Shown in pieces: positions 20,323-31,788 of a DNA stretch of 64,000 bases. The translations under genes were made by a program, and so were the position numbers. Below the pieces are notes generated by a model, which saw only the letters and a list, made by a program, of their open reading frames with translations, was not told the DNA's origin and did not search any database. Position 1 is the stretch's first letter. The number at the start of each line of letters is the position of its first letter. Source of the stretch: Chenopodium formosanum (Eukaryota > Streptophyta > Magnoliopsida > Caryophyllales > Amaranthaceae); assembly GCA_024500155.1 (NCBI GenBank), contig CM044858.1:5394001-5458000 (forward strand), in the 5' to 3' direction.

Positions 20323-23195
20323 CAATAATCCACACTTTTTGAGGTAATTTTGAGATTTCGAGCCTGGTGGCAAAACGTGTTGAGACCCTAGGGATATATC
20401 TCGAGGTCATATAATGTCGTATGAAACCATATATGATCATTATATGTTGTCATAAACGTACGTGGTTGGCTTGAGTTTATGAAATCAATACAAATTGTGA
20501 ACGGATAAAATGACCGGTTAAAGGCATATTGGATGGTTCCACCGACCCAATTGGACACCCAGAAGGTATTAGAGACCATGGTAAACATCTCGGCAATTTA
20601 AAAAATGGCAAAAAATTACAAAAATGAAGGTTATAATCCAAGCTTTTTGAGGAAATTGTGAGGTTTTGGGGCCCGGTAGCGAAAAGTCTTGAGACCCTAA
20701 GGGATACAATTCGTGGACATATAATGCTGTTTGAAACCATATATGATCATTATATGTTGTCAAAAACGTCCGTGGTAGGCTTGAGTTTACGAAATCACAA
20801 AAGTTGTGAACGGGTAAAATGACCATTTAAGGGCATATTGGATGGTTCCACCGACCCAATTTGACTCCCGGAGGATATTAGGGTCCATGGTAAATATCTC
20901 GGCAATTTTTATTTTTGGGCGAAAAAAGGTAAAAAAAATTTACAAAATTGAAGGGTATAATCCACGCTTTTTGAGAAATTTTGAAGTTTCGGGCCAGATG
21001 GAGAAAAGCCTTGAGACCCTAATGGATACATTTAGGTGTCATATAATTCCGTTTGAAACCATATATGATCATTATATGTTGTCATAAACGTCCGTGGTAG
21101 GCTTGAGTTTACGAAATCACTTCAAGTTGTGAACGGGTAAAATGACCGTTTAAGGGCATATTGGATGGTTCCACTGACCCAATTGGACTCTTGGAGGGTA
21201 TTAGGGACGATGGTAAAAATCTCGACAATTTTTATTTCCGGGCGAAAAAAGGTTAAAAAATTACAAAACTGAAGGCTATAATCCACGCTTTTTGAGGAAA
21301 TTTTGAGGTTTCGGAGTACAATGGCAAAAAGCCTTGAAACTAAGGGATACATCTCGGGGTCATATAATGCCGTTTGAAATCATATATGATCAATATATGT
21401 TGTCATAAACGTCCGTTATAGGCTCGAGTTTACGAAATCACTAAAAGTTGTGACCGGATAAAATGACCGTTTAAGGGCATATTGGATGGTTCCACCGACC
21501 CAATTAGACTCCCGGAGGATATTAGGGACCATGGTTTGCAGGTGAAAAAGGTCAAAAAATTACAAAATTGATGGTTATAATCCACGCTTTTTGATGAAAT
21601 TTTGAGGTTTCGAGGCACAGTGACGAAAAGCCTTGAAATCCTCAGGGATACATCTCGGGGTCATATAATGCCGTTTGAAACCATATATGATCATTATATG
21701 TTGTAAAAAACGTCCATGGTAGGCTTGAGTTTACGAAATTACTAAAAGTTATGAACGGGTAAAATGACCGTTTAAGGCCATAATGGATGCTTCTACCTAC
21801 CCAATTTGACTCCTGGAGAATATTCAGGACTATGGTAAACATCTCGGCAATTTTTATTTTCTGGCGAAAAAAGGTAAAAAAAATTACAAAATTGAAGGTT
21901 ATAATCCACGCTTTTTGAGGATTTTTGAGGTTTCGGGGCCCGGTGGCAAAAAGCCTTGAGATCCTAAGGGACACATCTCGGGGACATATAATTCTGTTTA
22001 AAACCATATATGATCATTATATGTTGTCAAAAACGTCCGTGGTAGGCTTGAGTTTACGAAATCACTAAAAGTTGTGAATGGGTAAAATGACCGTTTAAGG
22101 GCATATTGGATGGTTCCACCGACCCAATTGGACTCCCGGAGGATATTAAGGACCATGGTAAACATCTCGGCATTTTTTATTTTCGTGCGAAAAAAAAGGT
22201 AAAAAAAATTACAAAATTGAAGGATATAATCCACGATTTTTGAGGAATTTTGAGGTTTTGGGGCCCGTCGAAAATCCTTGAGACCGGAATACATCTAGGT
22301 GTCATATAATTTCGTTTGAAACCACATATGATCATTATATGTTTTCATAAACGTCCGTGGTAGGCTTGAGTTTACGATATCACTAAAAGTTGTGAACAGG
22401 TAAAATGACCGTTTAATGGCATATTGGATGGTTTCACCGACCCAATTTGACTCTTGGAGGACATTAGGGACCATGGTAAACATCTCAGCAATTTTTATTC
22501 TCAGGCGAAAATAGGTTAAAAAAATTACAAAATTGAAGGCTATGATCCACGCTTTTTGAGGAATTTTGAGGTTTCGGGGGTCCGGTGGCGAAAAGCCTTA
22601 AGTCCTAAAGGATACATCTCGGGGTCATATAATTCCGTTTAAAACCACATATGATCATTATATGTTGTCATAAGTGTCCGTGATAGGCTTGAATTTACAA
22701 AATCATTTCAAGTTGTGAACGGGTAAAATGACCGTTTAAGGGCATATTGGATGGTTCCACCGAACCAATTGGACTTTTGGAGGGTATTAGGGACCATGGT
22801 AAAATCTCGACAATTTTTATTTCCGGGCGAAAAAAGGTCAAAAAATTAAAAAATTGATGGCTATAATCCACGTTTTTTGAGGAAATTTTAAGGTTTCGGG
22901 GCACGGTGGCGAAAAGTCTTGAAACCCTTAGGGATAAATCTTGGGGTCATATAATGCCCTTGAAACCATATATGATCATTATATGTTGTCATAAACGTCC
23001 GTGGTAGGCTTGAGTTTATGAAATCACTAAAAGTTGTGAACGGGTAAAATGACTGTTTAAGGGCATATTGGATGGTTCCACCAACCCAATTGAATTCTTG
23101 GAGGGTATTAGGGACCAAGGTAAATAGCTCGACAATTTTTATTTTCGGGCGAAAAAAGTCAAAAAATTACATAATTGAAGGCTATAATCCACGCT
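20323..23195 (+). repeat. Tandem array of nine ~320-bp repeat units
   Basis: The phrase ATAATCCACGCTTTTTGAGG or a close variant recurs at about 20326, 20634, 20957, 21280, 21587, 21902, 22229, 22545, 22866 and (truncated) 23184, giving a period of about 305-325 bp. Each unit contains CATATATGATCATTATATG, a CCGTGGTAGGCTTGAGTTTACG block and GGATGGTTCCACCGACCCA. Units differ by many substitutions and small indels, so the array is old. Reverse frames of 60-120 codons recur in several units because the units are copies; I do not treat them as genes. Confidence 0.9.
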
Positions 23196-25773
23196 CCCAT
23201 GGAGACCCTAACTAAGAGACCTACTCGATGACATCCTATATATTCTTCATAAGAAATTTATTGTAACTTATTTAAGACATATATTGTGAAGATAAAATAT
23301 GTAAATTTTTTTTTTTTTGTAAAAAAAAAAAAGTAATAAATTAAAGACCATATTTTCACATAATTTTATAATTCGTACTTTTTATTAGTTCTATATAATT
23401 AAGCCTAAGGCTAAGTAAACACTAGCTAAAACGTTTGATTGGGTATTCAAGTATACAAAGAAGCTAATAAAATTTTACATTACTTTAAAAATGATGCTCT
23501 ATGTTTCAAAAAAAATAAAATGATGCTCTAAGATCACATGATGTGTCCTAATATGAACATTATAAAACCATGCATGGGAATCAAGAATAGTAGCAAGGCA
23601 AGTGCATCATGTGCATTCATCTTTAGCAAAGTTAACCGTGATGATGGGGCCATGATATCAACCAAAAACAGTAGGCCCCCACAAGCTAATGTGCACTTAA
23701 TTGCAGATTTTGGACTCTTTATCCCTAATTAAGCAAGTGAGGGACCCATATTAAGCACCATACTAGTATTAGTAATATTCCGGACATCGCATCCAAAAGT
23801 TTAATGAAACAGAACTTCAAGCTCCTGCATATTTGAATAGACCAAATGCAATGTAAATGGATAAAATAAAGCATGTAATTAAGGATGGTGCCCCATGCAG
23901 TCATCTCCTTGCATGCATATATAAAGGCAGTGCATGTGCAACTTTGTAGTGAGCTAGGAGCGTTCGTTTTCCTAATCAGCCCTTCATACTTTCTCCGTTT
24001 TTTTTAATTATAATGTTTGAAAGTTTTAATTTTTTTTGTTTTCTCATTTAATTACCTTTGCATTATTAAAGAGTTAAAACAATGCGTTGTCAAGAGTAAA
24101 AGTTAAAATATTACAATTACATTAAAGCAAAGGGAGTGGTAAAAAAATGCAATGTAGAAGTTTCCAACAGTCAAAATAGCCCACAAGGGTCTAAAAAGTA
24201 GTCATGAGATGCACTATGAGTCCGACTAATATTGTTATTGATCTGAAAAGTTAAAAACTTTCTTAACTTAAAAGGTATTCCCTATAATAATACATGATGA
24301 AAACGGACTATTTCCTAAAAATTTGACACCCAATGTCAAATACTTAAATAATATGGGTGATGCATATTGAGGTCATTAAAATGTGTGGAACCGTGTTCAA
24401 CTAGCCATTACTCATTCACTTAAAGGTCTAGGATATGATAGTCTTGGGTCAATATTGGAAAAATAATGCTGGAACTGGTTAAATTGACAATTAATAGACA
24501 AATTACGCGTTAATTGCCACTAATCAATCACGGAAAGGTCTGGTTTTCAATGCAAATTGTAATTAATAAGATATCTTGAGCTATAACATACTTCTTCCAT
24601 TCTTTTGTAATCGAAGCGTTAGAAGTTTTGTACTCCATACTATTCACACAAATTTCTTATAATTTATGAAAAATATAGTGATACTGATCTTTGAATTGAA
24701 TCGTGCTATAATTTTTAAAAAATATACACTATACAGTACTACAAGCAATTTGTTTTCTTTAAAAAAAAAAAAATCTAAGGAATGTAATTTTTTCTTTGGT
24801 TATGATTGGGAGCATTCTATTAATTATATTCTAAAAGTATAAGTAGCCAATAAATACGCGTAAAATTTGCATAAGTTAAAAAAAATGCCACCATCATCCT
24901 GCTATCCAGTTATTCGGCTTATTCCAGTATCTCCAGTTGCTGTTAGTCAAATAGCTATGTTCTAGGTACTTTCCCTTTAACCCAAAAAAATAAATAAATA
25001 AATAATTGCGTAATAACATCGTTTTCTTCTATTAACCTTTGAACCTGTCACGAAACATCCTTCTTCCAACAACAAAAAAACCACTATTTTCATACTACGG
25101 AGTAGTTACAGGTACTTCTCCAAGACACCAAGTTACTACTCCATAGTATATACCAAGTACTTGATTTATTTGACACTCCCACTGTCCTTACATCCGTCAA
25201 ATAAAGATCTCGTTGGTATATATATAGACGAAATATAATGACATGGTTGAGGAAGATATGATTTTGGAATAAATTAAAATGCACACATTAATTAGAATCA
25301 TCTATTGAAAAGCTATTCCCTTCAAAGGAAAAATAAATAGAGGAGTATGTATAAAGTATAATGAACACTTTCATAAAATTAACAACCAAGTTTATTCAAT
25401 GCTCTTACAAATAATGAATTTATTTTGAAACTTTGCACATTACAAATCAAGTATATATACGAGGCTGAAAAAAATGCCAGACCTCAAATGTAATTAAACA
25501 AATATATATATGTATATAATTAAGTATATTTTTCCCCCTCTTTTCTAGCCTAGTTGTATACGCTAAAATCGAAGGAGTACTAGCTACTCCTTAAACGAAT
25601 ACAGTACATAGATTATCATATAATGTGTGTGTATATATATAAGATGTAAATGTTAGTGGTGTCTCAAGTTGGCCATTGGCGCGAGAACAACTAGTGACGA
25701 TTGAGATGAATTGGAAAGATGGGGAAAAAAGAATAATGAAATGTGAGAATAGAAGAACAATAGAACGGATTGA
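23196..25773. other. Intergenic DNA between satellite array and the ERF gene
   Basis: AT-rich, with A/T runs, one probable Stowaway-like MITE (listed separately) and the downstream flank of the ERF gene. A (GT)n/(AT)n tract is at about 25621-25640. No gene is recognised. Confidence 0.5.
23989..24139. mobile_element. Probable Stowaway-like MITE
   Basis: About 150 bp bounded by TA on both sides (23987-23988, 24140-24141). The ends CTTTCTCCGTTT and AAAGGGAGTGG are roughly inverted, and the inner arms (TAATTATAATGTTTGAAAG / AAAATATTACAATTA) are imperfectly self-complementary, so the element could fold on itself. Degenerate. Confidence 0.5.
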
Positions 25774-26541
25774 TCAGCGGAAGCTCCACAAGGGAATGTC
25801 CCCATCATCGTATAGCTGCTCGACATCCATCATATTCATGGATGGAGGATTGAAGAACATGGAGTTCATCATTACACAATCCAAGTGTTTAGGAGATAGA
25901 TCAAACCATGGGTAATCATTGTTCATCATAACCATGGATGAGGCAGCATTGTTAATGTCATCAAAAGTTGGATGATAGGGATCTTGAGCAAGAGAGATGA
26001 TGTCATCAATGAGTTGGTCTGAGGGTGGCGGCGAGGATGACTGAGAAGGGGAGGATGTCATAGATGAATGAGAAGATGATGTTGACGGGTGAGCTTGAGT
26101 AGCGTGTTCATCTGTAATAGTAGTAGTAGTAGTAGTAGTAGTGGTAGTAGTCGCAGCAGCAGCAGCAGCGGCGACTCGTTGGATGGACTTAGGGGACATG
26201 ACAGTGGAAGTAGTATGAGAAGGAATAAGAGGGGAGGTAGTGGAATAAGAAGAATGAGGGAAGTTGAGGTTAGCAGAGGAGCCTTTAAGGCATAAGAGTG
26301 CAGCATCATAAGCTCTAGCAGCAGCCTCAGGGGTTGAATATGAGCCAAGCCAGATTCTAGTCTTCTGGTTCGGAGCTCGTATCTCAGATACCCATGAACC
26401 CCAACTCCTCATTCTAACTCCTTTGTACTTCTTCTTCAACGACGACGATGACGACGATGGTTGCGATGTTGGTGATAAAGATGATGATGATGACATTGCC
26501 TTGGATGCTTCAGATTGGGTCTTCACCTCTGCCTTCACCAT
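25774..26541 (-). CDS. AP2/ERF transcription factor, ERF012/013/014 (DREB) type
   Basis: Single-exon frame of 255 residues. A Ser-rich N-terminus (17-34) leads into one AP2 domain at about 39-96 with the YKGVRMRSWGSWVSEIR strand region, RIWLGSYSTPEAAARAYDAA and a closing NLNFP. The Trp-Val pair before SEIR and the APNQK loop match Arabidopsis ERF012/DREB26, ERF013 and ERF014. Poly-Ala (124-130) and poly-Thr (131-141) stretches are encoded by a trinucleotide repeat. The acidic, Met-rich C-terminus ends near DIPLWSF, a likely activation region. A nuclear regulator of stress or developmental genes that binds DRE/GCC-type sites is expected from the family. A TATATATATA box lies about 200 bp upstream (26741-26750). 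It neighbours a MORN gene, as ERF012 and ERF013 do in Arabidopsis. Confidence 0.95.
   Translation of the reverse strand: MVKAEVKTQSEASKAMSSSSSLSPTSQPSSSSSSLKKKYKGVRMRSWGSWVSEIRAPNQKTRIWLGSYSTPEAAARAYDAALLCLKGSSANLNFPHSSYSTTSPLIPSHTTSTVMSPKSIQRVAAAAAAATTTTTTTTTTTITDEHATQAHPSTSSSHSSMTSSPSQSSSPPPSDQLIDDIISLAQDPYHPTFDDINNAASSMVMMNNDYPWFDLSPKHLDCVMMNSMFFNPPSMNMMDVEQLYDDGDIPLWSFR
26118..26168 (-). repeat. Coding trinucleotide microsatellite in the ERF gene
   Basis: On the plus strand a (AGT)n run passes into a (CAG)n/(GCA)n run. Within the ERF frame it encodes poly-Thr and poly-Ala. Likely length-polymorphic. Confidence 0.85.
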
Positions 26542-26740
26542 TACTCAACGACGACCTTTGTATATATATATGTATGTATTGATGATGGTTTTTTTTTTTA
26601 ATTTCTTGTTTAAGTATTTTGTAGTTGATGATCTCTCGATCTTTATATTGATTTAGCAAAAATGGAGCGAGGAATTGAAGGTGGCTAAGAATGGAAGTAT
26701 ATTATTGGGAGGGAGAATAGAAATGGGGAAAATAGAGTGA

Positions 26741-26750
26741 TATATATATA
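26741..26750 (-). promoter_or_regulatory. Probable TATA box of the ERF gene
   Basis: TATATATATA about 200 bp upstream of the start codon, reading on the minus strand, in a position compatible with a short 5' leader. Confidence 0.45.
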
Positions 26751-29700
26751 GTCCGTAGTAGATCCCTCAAGTCAAGCAAAGAAGGTTGAGGAAATGGGTG
26801 ACAGATCACAGATATTACTTCCTTTATTTTTTTAATGAATAAATAAATACGTAAAAATAACTCTAATGTGTATATGTGTAGTGTAGATACATTTGGGAAA
26901 AACAAAGAAAAAAAGGCAAATATAGACATAGAGTAGGTAGTATCAAATGTCTTTGTCTCCCTCCCCTCACTTCTTTTTAATTATCAGTAACTTTCCCACA
27001 AAATAGCCCATCAACTAGTCATTTATTACTCTAATGTTGTGGAGTAATGAAACAGTTCTTTCTAATCCACTTTAAATATGTCAAAATGCTTCTCTACTAT
27101 CAGTAGTATTCCGTAATAAGGTTAACTAATAAAGTTTTTTTTTTTTTTTTTTTTTTTCTTTTTTTTTTAAGGGATAACTGATTAGTGATTAGAAAAAATA
27201 AATTGATAAAAACAATAAGTGGCAACGTGATAATCATACAGTAGGTTTTTGCTTGTAGTACTAGTACTACAAGAAAATGGCAAAAATGCCGACACATACA
27301 AGTGACTAATAAATCGAATAATTAGCAATTTCTAATTTACCATGAACTATGAGTACTCCGTACTACTTAATTAATTAATTAAGTTATTAAAACAAGAAAG
27401 AAATTGTATTATAGTAATGAGATGCCCTTTTTCTTAGTCTTAGGGTTAGGGCTGTAGGTGAAGTTAACAGATACGGAGTACAGTCGTATAATGCAATTAG
27501 CAATGCAGAAGTTGCCTGGAAAAAATGGTTTGAAGCATTTTCCAAACCCCAAATCACAATGTGACTTTGATTAAAGCAAAAGCCAGTTGCAGCTGGATTT
27601 TCTCTGCACTATGCACCGGTTTCACTAGTTTGTTTATGTACACACGGTAAACCCAATTTTTTTACCCTCCTTTCAAAGATATTATCTTCGATTTTTTGAT
27701 TCATATCTTTGGTTTTTTAATTCACACAATATCGCTTTTAACATTAATATATACCCTTGACCATCTTTCATCTTTTATATTCAAGGAAATACATACATTA
27801 TGTGAAATCCTGATGGATTCATCACAATATTTTCTAAACACTACTCTCTCCGTCATTTTTTAGCGTTTATATTTCGACCATTTTTCTCTCACAAAAAGAT
27901 TCAAACATAATTTTAAAATGATAAAAGAAATTACATATATGTTGAGTAAAGCTTTAGAACGGTAACTAAATCTCTTTTATGTTGACCCTATCTATGTTAC
28001 AACGTATGTTATACTCCTATGTTAACTATTATGAACAAAGAGTAATTATGCATTAAAATAAAATGACATGTGCTTTATATTTAAAACCCTTACTTCCTTT
28101 CATTTTTTAGTTGCTTCACTTTATAAACTTAGATTCCTAGGTAATTTTTGGAGATAAGAGTGATAGAGCGAGAGAATTAAAAAAAAAAACCCCATGTGAT
28201 AGTAGAGAGATAGATAGAGTTTATAAAGTAAAAAGGAAAGTGATGTAACTAATATGAAAACTTTCATTTTACAGCTGTTTCACTCATTTTATATGTTGTT
28301 TACTTTATATCATATGTAAACTAGTAAACAAGCAACTAGAGTTAATAAACAACTAGTAATGTAACAATTCACAAACAAACAAAACTAATTTTTTTTTAAA
28401 AATACTGGTTTGCAGCATAGTCCACTTCTCCACTAAGATTTTAACAATGACTTGCTATGGTAGTGTGGTCAATGATGTAGGAGTTCGAAATGAGCAATTG
28501 ATCATAGTAATAGATACCAAGTAAAACAAAATAAATTTGCAACTAAATTATCACTCATGTCGTCTTCAGCTTAATAATACAGTATTAAGATTTCTAATGT
28601 AGAATATACGCCGTAGAAAGCAGATGGAATGATTGAGAACCCACATGGAGGCATTGCTATATAAATCAAAAATTAATACTTCGTACAATGGAACAAATCT
28701 TTGTATAAAATGGAATAGGATACAATAATATTTACTAAGTAATATTTGGAAGCATATGATACTTTCCAAGCAGGTTCTTGAATATGCAGGATACAATAAA
28801 ATGGACAGTAAATAGATGAAACACAGGACAACGCGCAAAACACAAACAGTAAGAGGGAGAGTGGATACTATAGAAAAAAGAGCAACACCAGCTGTTGCTA
28901 ATCTGTCTCTTAAAAACCGCGTACTTACTTGTTAGTGATGAGAGAGAGGTTGTACGTAACACTTTAGAAACATTAGTACGGATTTTGATTAAAATAATAG
29001 CAAGTAAAATAATATCAAACTGCTGACGCGAGGCTCGCATGATTTGACTTTAAGGTATCTTGTTACTCTTTAATCAGTGTTACCTAAATTGAGCTGGTTT
29101 TGGATGTGATTTTCAATGGTACGGCTACATGGTACCTTGTGTCTTAACTGTTGAACCCAGCCCCTCCCAGGTACCAACACTACACACCTCACTTTTAAAT
29201 GATACTTGTCCTACCACCATTTTTCTATATGCCGCATCCACGTCAGTTAAACGTTAGGCTTCACCAATTGAGTAATCCGTATTAAAGATTTTTAATCTAA
29301 ACCAAATTTATTTTAAGCATTTTCTATATTTCAAAACACAATCATGTTGAACCTTCTTAGACCCGTCTTAATTTTATTACATTATATACATTATACTCAT
29401 TATTATAAAACTACTTTTGTGAGCCACTGTAAGTATGTAATTCTATTTTCTTCAAAAAAAAAAAATAATATGTAATTCTATTTCAATCTCTTATCCCTTG
29501 GCCCAACCTATCTATAAGGTGATCTTATGATGATTAGACGATCTTTTGTATACCAAGGTTACAGCACACATTTTAATATTTCAAGGGTATGTGAATTGGT
29601 TTAATTTTGATAATTTACTATTATCCATTTTGATTATATATATCAGTTAAATGAATTGGATTAAAACATATCCAATATTAACAATCTATGCTGTCCCATA

Positions 29701-31788
29701 GTAAGTTTGGAACTTAGTTAGGTTCAGGTGAATACTAATACTCTGCACTACTGTCACGAGACATAAAATATCACAGATCGAGCGCATTTTGATTCCTGAA
29801 ATAATCAAATATATATACAGCTATAATATCCTAGCTAGAAGAGACCAGGTTCAAATCTTTCAGCATCGGCAGTACTCGTCTATACTTGTACTGTTGTACA
29901 TTAGTACAGTAGTCCGTGGTACGTTAGTGTGATGAGTGATGACCTTGATATAAAATTAAATTAAGGTTACATATGTTATTCGAGATACGAGTAGTTGCCA
30001 AGTCAAGAAGCCAGCCAATGGTTGGGCCCATTGTTTGATTTGAAGGTTGTAGATCAGATAGCAGAATGTGACTAAAGAAATAAAATCCCCATTTCTGAGA
30101 AACAAGGTTTTCTTGTGTTGAGGGGGTAGGATTATTAGTTGTCATTGGAATTAAATTAAATTAAATTAAATGGAGTAATGAAGGAAATCCCCAATTCCCC
30201 AATTTATGAGAAACGGATACTTCTAGGAAAAGAAGTACAAAAAACCATTATCCAGAGGTATGGCTTAGGTGAGGCTTATCACATATTCAGCCAAAGTTGA
30301 CTTCAAAGGTATGGGCTTTGAGATTGGGATTTCTTTGAATTTTTTGAAAAGGATGATTTTGTATTATTGATGCCCACTTCCCTACAAGTACTAACAGTTT
30401 TGAAATTTACCATAGAAGAAATGAAAATCCCATAACTTTTCAAAAAAATGAAAATCCCATAATATCAGTCAAACCTCTTGAACCGACTTAACTAATGCCA
30501 ACAAAAACAGCATCGACTTATAGGCAAAATAACCACTTTCTTATTATTATTCCGCATTGCAGATGCTCCCAACTATAATAGAAGATCCACCCGCCCGGCT
30601 TCCCGGTCTGAAAGGTTTACCTTTGAAAGAATAAAAGATTGACACACCCGGCTTTCCAGTCTTTCCTATCATGTCGACTTAGTAATCTAATGCCCAATAG
30701 TATGTACTACATTCTTACGGAGTATTATTATTTCCACATTATATTTCCAAATGCAACTACAACTCTAAAACACACATGAAGAATTGAGATTGGTAATCTC
30801 TAAATTGCATGACAAGGAATCAGCGACTGATAGTCTCTGAGGAAACGCATAAAATACCCATTGATATAAGTCAAAAATGAAATTGCAATCTACGTAAGTA
30901 AGCCCAGAGTGCAAAGGTACCTTTCATGGCCAGCATCCATTTAAAGCTTTCCATCAGCCCATGTATTAAGCAATTAAGGACCTGAAGTTTGTATCAGGTG
31001 CCAAGAGAGCTCCTACAAATTAACAATCACAGGGAAAAAAAAAACAATGTAATTTCACTGGCATATGTGACAAGTTCAACCAATTAATATCGGAAAATAT
31101 GAAATAAAGTTCTGATGTCAAACATTCATTAACTGAACCAACCAGGTACAAAAATGTCCAAACTCACATTAACTGTTAACATTTTTCACTACAAGAGCTG
31201 CTTAGTTTTTACTGGGAGTTTTCTGGGTTTTTTTCTTTTGCCCTGTTTAGCCTCAAACAATAATTCCAAGGATGTAGCAGACACTATCTCATTTCACTTT
31301 GCATACCAAGCACTTTTATACACCTAACTCCTTGAAATATATCCTCAATCTCATAAAAAAAATACTAATGTATGAAACCACCATGCTATGAAGCATTCAG
31401 ACACCACAGTCATGTGCTGGCAGGCCGGTAAAAGGAACAGATAGTAGCAGTAATCTACAGATCTAACCCAGGGCCGATATATTGAGCATACTATAAGAAA
31501 AATCTGTTAAATATATGTACAATTACTACAATCTTTAGCCTCAATACGCATTAAAATATGAGGCAAAATGTTATACAAGAATCTCAATACAACATCAAGC
31601 TAACAAAAATATACATGTAATTGATTAAAGAAAAATGGAAATTGTATAATATCATAACAAATGAAACAAGTTGGGAAGGGCAATTACAATGCAGATGAAA
31701 CACCAGCCATGCTGCATACTGACAAAATCCCATGTCCAGCTCGTGATTCCAATTGAGACAGGGATTAGATGTGTATTTGTCTTATTCA
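26751..31788. other. Long gene-free interval between the ERF and M20 peptidase genes
   Basis: About 5 kb of AT-rich DNA with a T run at 27136-27158, an (ATTAA)n-type run at about 30148-30170, several TACGGAGTA motifs and a degenerate MITE at about 28093-28266. The final part, approaching 31789, is likely 3' UTR and downstream flank of the peptidase gene; a (GT)n run is at 31918-31930. No RNA gene or ORF can be supported. Confidence 0.5.
28093..28266. mobile_element. Possible degenerate Stowaway-like MITE
   Basis: The left arm (CTTCCTTTCATTTTTTAGTT...CACTTTATAAAC) is imperfectly complementary to the right arm (GTTTATAAAGTAAAAAGG...AACTAATATGAAA). Size and A/T-rich composition fit a Stowaway relic. 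No clean target duplication. Confidence 0.35.

Noticed and set aside
22295..23118. Tandemly repeated small protein genes on the minus strand of the satellite array
   Set aside because: Frames are not equally placed in all units, lack promoters or splice signals, and are explained by copying of one chance frame; left as a finding, not annotated.
20323..23195. CRISPR-like or centromeric array
   Set aside because: Units are ~320 bp with no unique spacers, and nine units beside genes do not indicate a centromere.
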